NCBI RefSeq assembly: GCF_027587375.1
Contig: NZ_JAMXIC010000028.1
Span: forward strand, 1-62,706
Length of the DNA: 62,706 nucleotides
Direction of reading: 5' to 3'
Source: Arthrobacter sp. B2a2-09
GTDB taxonomy: Bacteria; Actinomycetota; Actinomycetes; Actinomycetales; Micrococcaceae
A program made the translations under genes and the position numbers. Positions 41,933-50,637 of the stretch are shown here, piece after piece. The notes under the pieces were generated by a model. It had not been told where the DNA came from and searched no databases. It saw only the letters and a list, made by a program, of their open reading frames with translations. Position 1 is the stretch's first letter, and the number at the start of each line of letters is the position of its first letter.

Positions 41933-42838
41933 ATGAACAGTTTGGACGGAGCCCCTGACGGACAGGCCACTTCACCGGAGCCTGAGCGCCTTCTCCAGCC
42001 TGTAGCCGAAGGCCAGCGCATCACCGTGATGCTCGCGGCTTTCGAAGGCTGGAACGACGCCGGCGAGGCGGCCAGTGATTCCCTGCACTACTTAAACAAG
42101 TTGTGGCAAGGAAAGAAAGTGGCATCCGTTGATGCCGACGACTACTACGACTTCCAGTTCACCAGGCCGACCGTGCGACGCACGGCGGCCGGAACGCGCA
42201 AGGTGAAATGGCCTTCCACGCGCCTGTACAAGGCCAGCGTCCCGGACAGCAACGTCGATGTGGTGTTCGTGCTCGGCACCGAGCCTTCCTATCGCTGGCG
42301 CGCCTACACGGCAGAGCTTCTGGTCCATGCCGAAACGCTCAAAGTTGACTACGTTGTGCTGATCGGCGCCCTCCTGGCAGATGTCCCGCACAGCCGCCCG
42401 ATCCCCGTTAGCACCACCTCGGACGACAGCGGACTGAGGCAGCGCTTGAACCTGGAGGCTTCGCAGTACGAGGGGCCGGTAGGCATTGTGGGGGTACTGG
42501 CGGAATTCGCCCTGCTCGCGGGGCTGCCCACGGTGTCGCTGTGGGCAGCCGTGCCGCACTATGTCGCACAGCCGCCCTCCCCCAAGGCGCAACTGGCCAT
42601 CTTGAACAGGATCGAAGATCTGCTCCAGGTGCCCTTGGACACCCATCCCCTCAACGAGGAATCCGAGGCTTGGGAGCGCGGCGTAGACGAACTGGCCACT
42701 GAAGACCCCGAAATCGCTGCCTACGTGCGGCAGCTCGAAGAGGCCAAGGACACGGCTGACCTACCGGAGGCCAGTGGCGAATCCATTGCACGCGAGTTCG
42801 AGCGCTACCTCAAGCGCAGGGGCAAGGACAAGCCTTAA
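41933..42838 (+). CDS. PAC2-family (proteasome assembly chaperone-like) protein
   Basis: 301 residues matching the PAC2 fold. It has VMLAAFEGWNDAGEAASDSLHYL, DADDYYDFQFTRPTV, and FVLGTEPSYRWRAYTAELL, then a helical C-terminus. Eukaryotic PAC2 helps assemble 20S alpha rings; actinobacterial members such as Rv2125 share the fold but their role is unproven. It is the only plus-strand gene between mpa/trmI and mshC. It ends in a perfect inverted repeat shared with mshC. A leaderless promoter is likely. Confidence 0.88.
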   Translation: MNSLDGAPDGQATSPEPERLLQPVAEGQRITVMLAAFEGWNDAGEAASDSLHYLNKLWQGKKVASVDADDYYDFQFTRPTVRRTAAGTRKVKWPSTRLYKASVPDSNVDVVFVLGTEPSYRWRAYTAELLVHAETLKVDYVVLIGALLADVPHSRPIPVSTTSDDSGLRQRLNLEASQYEGPVGIVGVLAEFALLAGLPTVSLWAAVPHYVAQPPSPKAQLAILNRIEDLLQVPLDTHPLNEESEAWERGVDELATEDPEIAAYVRQLEEAKDTADLPEASGESIAREFERYLKRRGKDKP

Positions 42839-42840
42839 CC

Positions 42841-42903
42841 CAACGCGGGGTCACTTACGGCCCGTCCAAGAGGACATTATGGGCCGTAAGTGACCCCGCG
42901 TTG
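42841..42903. repeat. Perfect 23-bp inverted repeat between convergent PAC2 and mshC genes
   Basis: Arms at 42841-42863 and 42881-42903 are perfect reverse complements, separated by a 17-base loop. The sequence runs CAACGCGGGGTCACTTACGG plus CCC. It begins 3 bp after the PAC2 stop and ends 9 bp before the mshC stop, so it can act as a bidirectional terminator. The sequence is unusually exact for a terminator and may be a repeated intergenic palindrome. Confidence 0.85.
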
Positions 42904-42911
42904 TTTAGATA

Positions 42912-44207
42912 TTAGAGTTCGACGCCGAGCAACGCGTTGACGCCGTCGCTCACCAGCGCGCCGTCCAACGGGCAAGACTTGGCGTTGGACGGGTCGCTGA
43001 GGGCCACCGCTGCCCAGGCATCCACGGCGGCGATCGCGCCGGGAGCATTGAGGTCGTTGGCCAGCTCGGCACGCATCCGCGTCAGCAATTGCGCGGCTGT
43101 CCCCTCGGGAGCAATGTCCCGGGCGGCCCGCCACGTGTTGAGCCGTTCCTTGGCCTCCGCAAATCCTCCATCGGTCCAGGACCAGTCCGAGCGGTAGTGG
43201 TTGGCCAGGATCGCCAGGCGGATTGCTGCGGGCTCTTCGCCCGCAGCACGGAGCTTGGACACAAGCACCAGGTTGCCCTTGGACTTGCTCATCTTTTCAC
43301 CATCCAGGCCCACCATTCCGGCGTGGGCATAGTGGCGTGCCAAGGGAATGCCGCTGAGCGAATACGCGTGTCCAGCGCCCATTTCGTGGTGCGGGAACAC
43401 GAGGTCCGATCCGCCGCCCTGCACAGTGAAGGGGGCCGGCAGGTACTTCTGGGCGATGACAGTACATTCAATATGCCAGCCGGGACGTCCGTCACCGAGG
43501 CTTGCGCCGGGCCAGCTCGGCTCGCCGTCGCGGGCAACGCGCCACAGCAAAGGATCAAGGGGATTTCGCTTGCCGGACCGGCCGGGATCGCCTCCGCGTT
43601 CCGCGAAAAGCTCCAGCATTTCCACTTCGCCGAGCCCCGAGATGTCGCCGAGTGTCCACGCGTCCGGGCTATCCGAAGCCTTGCCGGCTGCCTCGACGTC
43701 GTAATAGACGTCGCCGTCGGGTTCGCCATCGGTGCCGTGCACGCGGTAGGCGAGCTCGTCCGCGATCAACTTCTCGATAGCCGGGACAATCATCGGGATC
43801 GCCTCGACGGCTCCGATGTAGTGAGTCGGAGCCAGCACGTTGAGGGCGTCCATGTCAGTGTGGAAAAGCTCGATCTGGCTTGCCGCCAGCTCCCGCCAGT
43901 CAACGCCGGTGGCGGTAGCGCGCTCCAGGAGGGGGTCGTCGACGTCGGTGACGTTCTGGACGTACGCAACCCGCTGGCCGCTGTCCCGCCATGCCCGGTT
44001 GAGCAGGTCGAAGGCGACGTAGCTGGCCGCATGGCCCATGTGGGTGGCGTCGTAGGGCGTGATGCCGCAGACGTACATGGATTGCTCCGCGCGCGGCTCG
44101 ACCTCCACCACGGCCCTGAGGGCGGTATCGAAAAGCCTCAATGAGGGCATGCTGCCGGGTAGTTCAGGCACAGGGCGGGAGATCCACGATTTCACAGCCT
44201 CAACCAT
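42912..44207 (-). CDS. mshC: Cysteine:1-D-myo-inosityl 2-amino-2-deoxy-alpha-D-glucopyranoside ligase (mycothiol synthesis)
   Basis: 431 residues, a cysteinyl-tRNA-synthetase relative. It has YVCGITPYDATHMGHA (zinc Cys47 and HIGH-like HMGH at 56-59), GWHIECTVIAQKYL, PHHEMGAGHAYS and GEKMSKSKGN. The N-terminal KSWISRPVPELPG and missing tRNA-binding domain mark MshC rather than CysS. It links cysteine to GlcN-inositol in mycothiol synthesis. I start at ATG 44207; a GTG four codons later (44195) is possible. Mycothiol is the actinobacterial redox thiol. Confidence 0.95.
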   Translation of the reverse strand: MVEAVKSWISRPVPELPGSMPSLRLFDTALRAVVEVEPRAEQSMYVCGITPYDATHMGHAASYVAFDLLNRAWRDSGQRVAYVQNVTDVDDPLLERATATGVDWRELAASQIELFHTDMDALNVLAPTHYIGAVEAIPMIVPAIEKLIADELAYRVHGTDGEPDGDVYYDVEAAGKASDSPDAWTLGDISGLGEVEMLELFAERGGDPGRSGKRNPLDPLLWRVARDGEPSWPGASLGDGRPGWHIECTVIAQKYLPAPFTVQGGGSDLVFPHHEMGAGHAYSLSGIPLARHYAHAGMVGLDGEKMSKSKGNLVLVSKLRAAGEEPAAIRLAILANHYRSDWSWTDGGFAEAKERLNTWRAARDIAPEGTAAQLLTRMRAELANDLNAPGAIAAVDAWAAVALSDPSNAKSCPLDGALVSDGVNALLGVEL

Positions 44208-44211
44208 AGTG

Positions 44212-45045
44212 CTAGGCGCTGATGACATTGAAACCGAGCAATACATAGAGGGCGAGTCCTAGGAGAATGCGGTACCACACGAAGACACGGTAGCTGTGGG
44301 TGGAAATGAATTTGAGGAACCAGCCAATGATGATGAAGCCCACAACGAACGCGATGACGGTGGCCAGGGCTGTTTCAGGCAGGCCGAAGGGCCCGGTGAT
44401 TCCGTCCTTCGACACCACCTTGTACAGCTGGTACAGGCCGCTGCCGAAGACAGCGGGTATGGCCAGCAGGAACGAATACCGCGCGGCCGCTTCACGGGTG
44501 TACCCCATCAACAGGCCGGCGGTGATGGTTCCACCGGAGCGGGAGACGCCCGGGATGAGCGCCATGGCCTGGGCCAGCCCGTAAAGGATGCCGTGCTTGA
44601 AGGTCAATTGGCTCAGCTCGCGTTCCTGCCGGCCAACGGCGTCGGCTACCGCAAGGATCATGCCGAAGACGATGAGCATGGTGGCCACGATCCACAGGCT
44701 GCGCAGGACGGATTCGATCTGGTTCTGGAAGAGCAAGCCAAGCACGATGATGGGCAGGCTGCCGAGGATGACCAACCAGCCCATCCGCGCGTCGGGATCG
44801 TCCCTCGAGACCTTGCCGCGCAGCGATCCGAACCAGGCGCGCACGATCCTGACGATGTCCCGCCAAAAGAAGACGATGACGGCCGTCTCGGTGCCCAGCT
44901 GGGTGATGGCCGTGAAAGCAGCACCGGGATCCGCCGCATTGGGCAGGAACGAGCCGACAATTCGCAGGTGTGCGCTTGAAGAAATCGGAAGGAATTCTGT
45001 CAGGCCCTGCACGAGGCCAAGGAAGGCTGCTTCTATCCAGTTCAC
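44212..45045 (-). CDS. uppP: Undecaprenyl-diphosphatase UppP (BacA)
   Basis: 277 residues, highly hydrophobic with about eight helices. Signature segments are GLVQGLTEFLPISSSAHL near the N-terminus and LIPGVSRSGGTITAGL in the second half, which hold the catalytic Glu/Ser/Arg. Recycles undecaprenyl pyrophosphate to the monophosphate for cell-wall synthesis. GTG start at 45045. It lies directly upstream of mshC, four bases apart, so they form one transcript. Confidence 0.96.
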   Translation of the reverse strand: MNWIEAAFLGLVQGLTEFLPISSSAHLRIVGSFLPNAADPGAAFTAITQLGTETAVIVFFWRDIVRIVRAWFGSLRGKVSRDDPDARMGWLVILGSLPIIVLGLLFQNQIESVLRSLWIVATMLIVFGMILAVADAVGRQERELSQLTFKHGILYGLAQAMALIPGVSRSGGTITAGLLMGYTREAAARYSFLLAIPAVFGSGLYQLYKVVSKDGITGPFGLPETALATVIAFVVGFIIIGWFLKFISTHSYRVFVWYRILLGLALYVLLGFNVISA

Positions 45046-45097
45046 GTGAATAGACCCTACGTCATGATCTACCCGATCTCCCCGTAAGCTATCAGCT

Positions 45098-46030
45098 ATG
45101 CAGCAGCGTTACGTCGGCAACAGTGGGTTTAGGGTGTCCACCCTTTCCCTGGGCACCATGTCCTGGGCGGAAGAAACGGACGAACAGGATGCACGGGAGC
45201 TGCTCCATACGTTCATCGCGGCAGGCGGCACCATGATCGATACCGCGGCTTCCTACGCAGGTGGACAGGCCGAGGCTCTCCTGGGTTCCATGCTGGGGGA
45301 CGTTGTGGCGCGTTCGGAGGTTGTCCTCTCCACGAAGGCGGGCGTCTCGGCGTCGGACGGCCGGCGCAGCGTCGATGCCTCCCGCGGTTCCATGCTGTCC
45401 GCGCTCGACGCCAGCCTAGCCCGTTTGGGCACCGACTACGTGGATATCTGGTTCGCGCATGCTTGGGACGGCAACGTTCCGCTGGACGAAACGCTTTCCG
45501 CACTTGACCTTGCGCTGCGCTCGGGACGTGCACGGTACGTAGGCATCTCCAACTACAACGGCTGGCAGACCGCCAAGGCTGCGGCCGTCGCGGGATTCAC
45601 CGTGGTGGCCAACCAATCTGAGTACTCGCTCCTGCACAGGAAGCCCGAAGACGAACTGGTGCCCGCCGTCGAGGATGCCGGCCTCGGCCTCATGGCTTGG
45701 GGGCCCCTCGGTCGCGGGGTGCTCAGCGGCAAATACCGTGGACAGATTCCGTCCGAATCACGTGCGGCGGAGGGCCGCCTCAGCGGCTACGTCGAAAAGT
45801 ACCTCGACGCGCGAGGGGCACGGATCGTCGAGGCAGCGGCAATGGCCGCGCGTGGACTGGGACGGTCCGCCGTCGACGTTTCGCTGAGCTGGTTGCTCTC
45901 CCGCCCGGGCGTATCAACGGCCGTAGTGGGCGCACGCAATGCGGTCCAGCTCAAGGAACTGCTCGATGCTCAGCTAGCGCCTCTTCCCGCCGAAATTTCG
46001 CGGGCACTGGAAGACGTTTCAGCGATCTGA
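45098..46030 (+). CDS. Aldo/keto reductase
   Basis: 310 residues with a TIM-barrel AKR pattern: a start like MQQRYVGNSGFRVSTLSLGT, MIDTAASYAGGQAEALLG containing the catalytic Asp and Tyr, VVLSTKAGVS with the Lys, and DYVDIWFAHAWD with the His. The end is VSTAVVGARNAVQLKELL (cofactor site). NADPH-dependent reduction of aldehydes or ketones, substrate unknown. A TAAGCT hexamer (45085-45090) ends seven bases before the ATG, so a leaderless message is plausible. Divergent from uppP. Confidence 0.92.
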   Translation: MQQRYVGNSGFRVSTLSLGTMSWAEETDEQDARELLHTFIAAGGTMIDTAASYAGGQAEALLGSMLGDVVARSEVVLSTKAGVSASDGRRSVDASRGSMLSALDASLARLGTDYVDIWFAHAWDGNVPLDETLSALDLALRSGRARYVGISNYNGWQTAKAAAVAGFTVVANQSEYSLLHRKPEDELVPAVEDAGLGLMAWGPLGRGVLSGKYRGQIPSESRAAEGRLSGYVEKYLDARGARIVEAAAMAARGLGRSAVDVSLSWLLSRPGVSTAVVGARNAVQLKELLDAQLAPLPAEISRALEDVSAI

Positions 46031-46063
46031 CTCAGCTGTTACTGCGGCATTACTGGTCCGGCA

Positions 46064-46336
46064 TTACTGATCGAGGATCTCCAGCTCGTCTTCATCGAGG
46101 AGTTCATTGTTGTCCTCGTCGTCATCTTCTTCATCGTCGTCGAACACCTGAAGTGGTGTGACTTCCGAGTAGGCCTCGTATAGTGAGTCCTCATATACCT
46201 CAAAGGCATCTGCGACGGCGAAAAACGCTGCCTCCACAGTGGGATCTCCTTCGCCCCGGCGGGCGGAAGCGGCAATCAGGTGCTCTTCCAAGGCGGCTGT
46301 CAATGACTGAAGCGCGACACGCGGATCGATGCTCAT
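46064..46336 (-). CDS. Conserved acidic protein (90 aa)
   Basis: The first 55 residues form a helical region (SIDPRVALQSLTAALEEHLIAAS, EAAFFAVADAFEVYEDSLYEAY). The C-terminal 30 residues are almost wholly Asp and Glu. Conserved in related actinobacteria but I know of no function. It is convergent with the aldo/keto reductase and divergent from the 77-residue gene at 46376. Confidence 0.7.
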   Translation of the reverse strand: MSIDPRVALQSLTAALEEHLIAASARRGEGDPTVEAAFFAVADAFEVYEDSLYEAYSEVTPLQVFDDDEEDDDEDNNELLDEDELEILDQ

Positions 46337-46375
46337 GACTTCACGTTAGCCCGAAAAAGACGAAAATGGAGAGGG

Positions 46376-46609
46376 ATGAGAGAACAATTTCTGAGCAGTT
46401 CAGTGGAGCGTCAGAGGGACTACGCAAGGCAGTACGAGTATCTCGTACTGACTGTCAGCCCTGACGATTCCTTGCCCGAGGCGCGACGTCGGCTCGTGGA
46501 GCACTCCGAGTATGGCAAGTGGGAACTGGAGCGGAGCATCCTCTATATCGGCGGCGGTCGCCGGTTCTGGCTGCGCCGTAGAGTACTCAACGTGCAGCGC
46601 ACCGTGTAG
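46376..46609 (+). CDS. DUF5703-family protein (77 aa)
   Basis: A 77-residue basic protein: SSVERQRDYARQYEYLVLTVS, ARRRLVEHSEYGKWELERS, and the basic end RRFWLRRRVLNVQRTV. It matches what I recall as DUF5703, a small conserved actinobacterial family of unknown role. GGAGAGGG lies directly before the ATG. No membrane helix. It is followed by a 44-bp gap to the convergent acyl-CoA dehydrogenase gene. Confidence 0.7.
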   Translation: MREQFLSSSVERQRDYARQYEYLVLTVSPDDSLPEARRRLVEHSEYGKWELERSILYIGGGRRFWLRRRVLNVQRTV

Positions 46610-46653
46610 CAGCGGCCGTGCTTTCGGGTTGCCCACTCCAGCTTTCGAGCGTT

Positions 46654-47814
46654 TCAACTTTCGAGCGGGCCGAGCCACGCGTTGGCGACCGTGGTGTGCG
46701 CTGATTCGTCATTGGAGGGATGGAAGATCCCGGCCAGCACATCGCGATACAGCCGTTCGAGTTCGGAGCCACGGAAGTAGCTTGAGCCTCCGGAGACCCG
46801 GATGGCGACATCCACCATGCTCCGGGCGTTCTCCGTAGCCCGCACTTTGAGCCCGACGAATTTAGGAAACCACTGCGCACCGTGATCGACGAGGGCATCT
46901 ACGTCACGGGCAACTGACGCCAGCTGTGGCTGGATGGAATCCATTGCCATGGCGGCGTCGGCGATCTTCCAGCGGATGTCCGGGTCTTGCGAGAAGCTTC
47001 GGCCGCCGTACTTGGCCGAAGTACGGCGCTTGGCGGACTCAACCGCCAGCGTGAATGCCCGCTCCCCAATGCCCGTGTAGACGGCGGCAAGCAGCGTTTC
47101 GAAGCACGCGAAGATCGCGAAGATCAACGGATCCTGGTTGGGTCCCACGGGCAGTTTCCGGAAGATCCGTTCCGGCGGCACCGTGGCGCCGCGGAGGAGC
47201 GTGGTGTTCGATTGGCTGGCCCGCATGCCCAGGGTGTCCCAGTCGCTCAGTGTCTCGTGGCCCGGGGCGTCGCGTTGGATGAAGCCGAAAACCAGCTCTC
47301 CTTCCCCCTCCCGTGCGCCGCCGTCCTTGCCGAAGATCCCGAGGCGGGTCCACGCCGGTGAAAGGCTCGTGAAGATCTTTCTTCCGGTGAAGCTGTACCC
47401 GCCGTCTGGCTGGGGTTCCGCCGTAGTCCCCGAGTCAAAGAGCATGGAGTCGTTACCCGGTTCGGAAATCCCGAAGGCAAAGACCTCGCCCTGTCCGGCC
47501 TCCTTGAGGACATAGTCGAGAGATGTGTCGCCACGGGCCGCCAGGACGTGTGCGACGCCGGTCCAGACAAGGTGCATGTTGACAGCCAACGCTGTGGCCG
47601 GGGCAGCCGTGGCGAGCCGGCGCTGAAGCGCCGCCGCGGCTTCGAGCCCGAGCCCCAGTCCGCCGTCGGCCTCGGGGACAAAGATCTTCAGGTAACCCGC
47701 CGCAGCGAGCTCCCCAAGGTCCTCGTGGAAGAACGAGTTGTTCTGGTCGTAGCCCGCGGCACGGCCCCGGATGCGGTCGAGCAGCTCGTCGGGCAGGATC
47801 TCCTCGAGGATCAA
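46654..47814 (-). CDS. Acyl-CoA dehydrogenase family protein
   Basis: 386 residues with the ACAD layout: N-terminal helices (ILPDELLDRIRGRAAGYDQ), a FAD-binding middle segment with FAFGISEPGNDSMLFDS and GRKIFTSLSPAWT, and a helical C-terminal domain. The usual catalytic Glu region is not obvious, so the substrate type is open. I start at TTG 47814, where GGGAG lies six bases upstream and which follows the M20 gene stop closely. The longer frame to 47898 overlaps that gene. Confidence 0.88.
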   Translation of the reverse strand: MILEEILPDELLDRIRGRAAGYDQNNSFFHEDLGELAAAGYLKIFVPEADGGLGLGLEAAAALQRRLATAAPATALAVNMHLVWTGVAHVLAARGDTSLDYVLKEAGQGEVFAFGISEPGNDSMLFDSGTTAEPQPDGGYSFTGRKIFTSLSPAWTRLGIFGKDGGAREGEGELVFGFIQRDAPGHETLSDWDTLGMRASQSNTTLLRGATVPPERIFRKLPVGPNQDPLIFAIFACFETLLAAVYTGIGERAFTLAVESAKRRTSAKYGGRSFSQDPDIRWKIADAAMAMDSIQPQLASVARDVDALVDHGAQWFPKFVGLKVRATENARSMVDVAIRVSGGSSYFRGSELERLYRDVLAGIFHPSNDESAHTTVANAWLGPLES

Positions 47815-47824
47815 CGCGTTCTCC

Positions 47825-49129
47825 CTAGTAGTTGCTGAGAAGGGTGTTGAGCACCCGGGATCCGAACCTGAGCGAATCGGCCGGGACGCGTTCGTCAACC
47901 CCGTGGAACATCCCGGTGAAATCGAGTTCCTCCGGGAGCATCAACGGGGCGAACCCGTAACCTGTGATGCCGATCTTGCTGAGCGACTTGTTGTCGGTGC
48001 CGCCGGACAAGGTGTAGGGCAGCACCTTGGCGCCGGGGTCTTCCGAGTGCAAGGCGTCGATCATGGCGTCTACCAGATTGCCGGCAAACGGCACCTCCAG
48101 GGACACGTCCTTGTTGACGTAGCTGACCTCCACGCCGTCTCCCGCAAGTTGTTTGATGGTTTCGAAGACCATCTCCTGCTGGCCGGGCAGCGTGCGGCAG
48201 TCAACCAGCGCTTCCGCCGATTCGGGGATGACGTTGTGCTTGTATCCGGAGCTCAGCAGCGTGGGGTTCGAGGTGTTTTGCAGGGTAGCGCCGACGAAAC
48301 GCGCTACGGTGCCGAGTTCCTTCAGCAGGGCCTCGGGGTTGTCCGGATCGAACTCGACGCCGGTAAGTTCCGTGACACCGTCGAGGAACTGGCGGGTGGT
48401 GGGGGTCAGCTCGATCGGCCAGGGGTATTCGCCGATTCTGGTGACTGCCCCGGCCAGGCGGGTGATCGCGTTGTCCGTGTTGATTTGCGAACCGTGCCCG
48501 GCACGGCCGTGGGCCACGAGACGCAGCCAGGAAAGGCCCTTCTCCGCGGTCTGGAGCAAGTAGGTGCGCTGGCCTCCGATGGTGGCCGAGAAGCCGCCTA
48601 CTTCGGAGATCGCTTCCGTAGCCCCGTCGAAGAGTTCCCTGCGGTGCTCGACGGCGTAGCGCGCGCCGTAGTTGCCCCCGGCTTCCTCGTCAGCGAAGAA
48701 GGCGAAGATGATGTCGCGTTTGGGCTTGCGTCCCGTGCGGGCGAAGTCACGCATGACCGAGAGAATCATGGCGTCCATGTCCTTCATGTCCACGGCGCCG
48801 CGTCCCCAGATGAGTCCATCCTTGAGTTCGCCGCTGAAGGGATCCACAGACCACTGGTCCTTGAGGGCAGGAACGACGTCGAGATGGCCGTGCACCACGA
48901 GGGCGCCGGCCGAGGGGTCCTCCCCCGCCATGCGCGTGACGACATTGGCCCGGCCCGGAGCCGACTCAAAGATTTCAGCGTCCAATCCCACTTCGCTAAT
49001 AAGCGCCGCGGTGTATTCCGCTGCAGCGCGTTCCCCGGGACCGGAATCGTCACCGAAGTTCGAGGTGTCTATGCGGATGAGCTCCTGGCAGATCCGGACT
49101 ACTTCGTCCTCGGGTCGGATATCAGTCAT
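47825..49129 (-). CDS. M20/M25/M40-family metallopeptidase (ArgE/DapE-like)
   Basis: 434 residues of the di-zinc M20 family. LVVHGHLDVVPAL carries the first His/Asp, WGRGAVDMKDM the bridging Asp, AFFADEEAGGNYGARY the general base Glu pair, and GGTDNKSLSKIGI a late segment. MFHGVDERVPADSLRFG provides the last His. An actinobacterial homologue is annotated DapE2 in M. tuberculosis (Rv2141c), without firm substrate. GGAGAG precedes the ATG. The TTG start of the acyl-CoA dehydrogenase follows its stop by 10 bp. Confidence 0.92.
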   Translation of the reverse strand: MTDIRPEDEVVRICQELIRIDTSNFGDDSGPGERAAAEYTAALISEVGLDAEIFESAPGRANVVTRMAGEDPSAGALVVHGHLDVVPALKDQWSVDPFSGELKDGLIWGRGAVDMKDMDAMILSVMRDFARTGRKPKRDIIFAFFADEEAGGNYGARYAVEHRRELFDGATEAISEVGGFSATIGGQRTYLLQTAEKGLSWLRLVAHGRAGHGSQINTDNAITRLAGAVTRIGEYPWPIELTPTTRQFLDGVTELTGVEFDPDNPEALLKELGTVARFVGATLQNTSNPTLLSSGYKHNVIPESAEALVDCRTLPGQQEMVFETIKQLAGDGVEVSYVNKDVSLEVPFAGNLVDAMIDALHSEDPGAKVLPYTLSGGTDNKSLSKIGITGYGFAPLMLPEELDFTGMFHGVDERVPADSLRFGSRVLNTLLSNY

Positions 49130-49310
49130 GGAACTCTCCTTGCTGGCTGGGATTCACGTGCTCCGGCGGTCAGCGTCATGGTGCGGACGCTTCCCCCGCG
49201 CTTCACTCAGCCTACCCACCGCATGCCCGTTTGGCCGCGTGTTTTCCGGCGTTTTGGCGCGGATTGACGAGCGCCAATTGCCATTGCCGGCCCGCTCTCC
49301 AGCTCCCGTT

Positions 49311-49339
49311 TTTTCATTTCCCAGAAACCGTGTTAGAGT
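49311..49339 (+). promoter_or_regulatory. Promoter for tRNA-Leu (-35 TTTTCA, -10 TAGAGT)
   Basis: TTTTCA (49311-49316) and TAGAGT (49334-49339) are spaced 17 bp and lie about 68 bp upstream of the mature tRNA. A short GCGCC/GGCGC stem follows in the leader. Spacing and position fit a housekeeping promoter. Confidence 0.5.
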
Positions 49340-49406
49340 TTTTCTCGCTGCTTCGGAGGAAAGAGAAGCGCCGAGAGGCGCAGAACGAAGGCTCCGAACA
49401 CCACCT

Positions 49407-49489
49407 GCGCGGGTGGCGGAATGGCAGACGCGCTAGCTTGAGGTGCTAGTCCTCGAAAGGGGGTGGGGGTTCAAGTCCCCCTCCGCGCA
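49407..49489 (+). tRNA. tRNA-Leu (anticodon GAG)
   Basis: The acceptor stem GCGCGGG pairs with TCCGCGC. The anticodon stem is CTAGC/GCTAG around TTGAGGT, with GAG at 49440-49442. The long variable arm (TCCTCGAAAGGGGG) and the T arm GGGGGTTCAAGTCCCCC are typical for a class II leucine tRNA. The 3' CCA is not encoded. Reads CUC and CUU. Confidence 0.97.
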
Positions 49490-49495
49490 CAATTA

Positions 49496-49528
49496 CAAGG
49501 CCTGGAATTATGATAATTCCAGGCCTTG
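49496..49528 (+). terminator. Intrinsic terminator after tRNA-Leu
   Basis: 15-bp perfect stem CAAGGCCTGGAATTA / TAATTCCAGGCCTTG with a three-base loop, followed by TTTGTTT. It starts seven bases after the tRNA. Confidence 0.93.
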
Positions 49529-49661
49529 TTTGTTTAACGTGAATTTGTGTTTTCAGACACTAATGCGGCGTTCATCACATTTATTAAATTGCATTACCGG
49601 TAATTCATTCGAGGCAGTGATCAGGCCTCCGGCCCTTTCTCCGATCCTGTGTCCGAGAAGC

Positions 49662-49697
49662 ACGACGGCGGCCCCCCACGTGGGTGACCGCCGTCGT
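49662..49697 (-). terminator. Hairpin after the MaoC-like gene
   Basis: Arms ACGACGGCGG / CCGCCGTCGT flank a 16-base loop containing CACGTG. It lies 29 bp after the dehydratase stop on the minus strand. Confidence 0.65.
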
Positions 49698-49725
49698 CGT
49701 TGTATTGAAACCTCAGGGCGGAGCC

Positions 49726-50637
49726 TTAAAGCGCCGTCACGGATCCGCTGAAGTGCCTCCTGCCGCTTCGTGGGTTCCAGGCGACGTAGTCCGACCGCTC
49801 CCACGACCCTGACGCGGAGTGGACCGTGCCGATCTCCAGGGCCACCCGCGCCGGGAGGAACACCGGCGCCTCGAAATTCACGTCCCATCGGAACGCTTCC
49901 GACTTCACCGAGCCGACGTCGGCCAAGGCCCGGGAGGCAAGGTACATGCCGTGCGCGATTGACCGCGGCAGGCCCAGCGCCTTGGCCGAGAGGAGGCTCA
50001 AGTGGATCGGATTGAAGTCTCCGGAGACGGCGGCGTAGAGGCGGCCGGTATCCACGCCGAGCTCCCATACGGCAGTTTGTGCGGGTGCCGTGAACTCCGG
50101 TGGAGCGGCGGCCGCGGCGGCCTTATCGACTCCCGGGAGGAAGACCCCCTTGGCCAAATACGTCGAGATGCCCCGCCAGAGCAAGGCCCCGTCGCTGCTT
50201 GATCGAACTTCGGCGACGACGTCCAGTTGGGTTCCTGCCCTGTGGCCGCGCATGTCCTCGGCCCAGGACCGGACGTCGAGCGGCTCATTGAACTGAACGG
50301 CCCGGAACTGCTCAACTTGGTTCTTCAAATGGATCATCCCCAGCAGCGGAAGCGGGAAGTCGTCCCTGTTCAGTACGCTCATGGAAACCGGAAACGCGAG
50401 GGCATGGATGAATCCAGCGGGCAGTGCGTCACTCGCAGTCTCGCCGATCAGGTGCTGGTACGCGGTGAGGTTCGCGACGTCGGCCCGCACCCCGCGGACC
50501 TCATGGCTCCCTTGGGGCAGCGCGGTGGCAGCCTGGAACCCCAGCACCCTCCGCCGTGCCGCCGTCGCCGCCGCATTCACGTACAGCTTCGAGAGGGACG
50601 GCAGATCCCCCAGGATGAGCGGTTGTTCCGTCGTCAT
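49726..50637 (-). CDS. MaoC/FAS1-type dehydratase domain protein
   Basis: 303 residues, two hot-dog-like halves. The C-terminal half has the hydratase-2 motif YAAVSGDFNPIHLS-LGLPRSIAHGMY with Asp and His of the catalytic pair. The N-terminal half has a weaker hot-dog core (PLPLLGMIHLKNQVEQF). Likely a 3-hydroxyacyl dehydratase or enoyl hydratase. Its start overlaps the stop of the FabG-type gene by 4 bp (ATGA), so it works with that reductase and the thiolase. Confidence 0.88.
   Translation of the reverse strand: MTTEQPLILGDLPSLSKLYVNAAATAARRRVLGFQAATALPQGSHEVRGVRADVANLTAYQHLIGETASDALPAGFIHALAFPVSMSVLNRDDFPLPLLGMIHLKNQVEQFRAVQFNEPLDVRSWAEDMRGHRAGTQLDVVAEVRSSSDGALLWRGISTYLAKGVFLPGVDKAAAAAAPPEFTAPAQTAVWELGVDTGRLYAAVSGDFNPIHLSLLSAKALGLPRSIAHGMYLASRALADVGSVKSEAFRWDVNFEAPVFLPARVALEIGTVHSASGSWERSDYVAWNPRSGRRHFSGSVTAL

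Noticed and set aside
47771..49267. 498-codon plus-strand frame opposite the M20 peptidase
   Set aside because: Antisense shadow; the minus strand encodes all metal-binding motifs of the peptidase.
49407..49528. Possible integration site at tRNA-Leu
   Set aside because: The tRNA is followed at once by its terminator and a normal core gene; no integrase and no duplicated 3' tRNA end were seen in the window.
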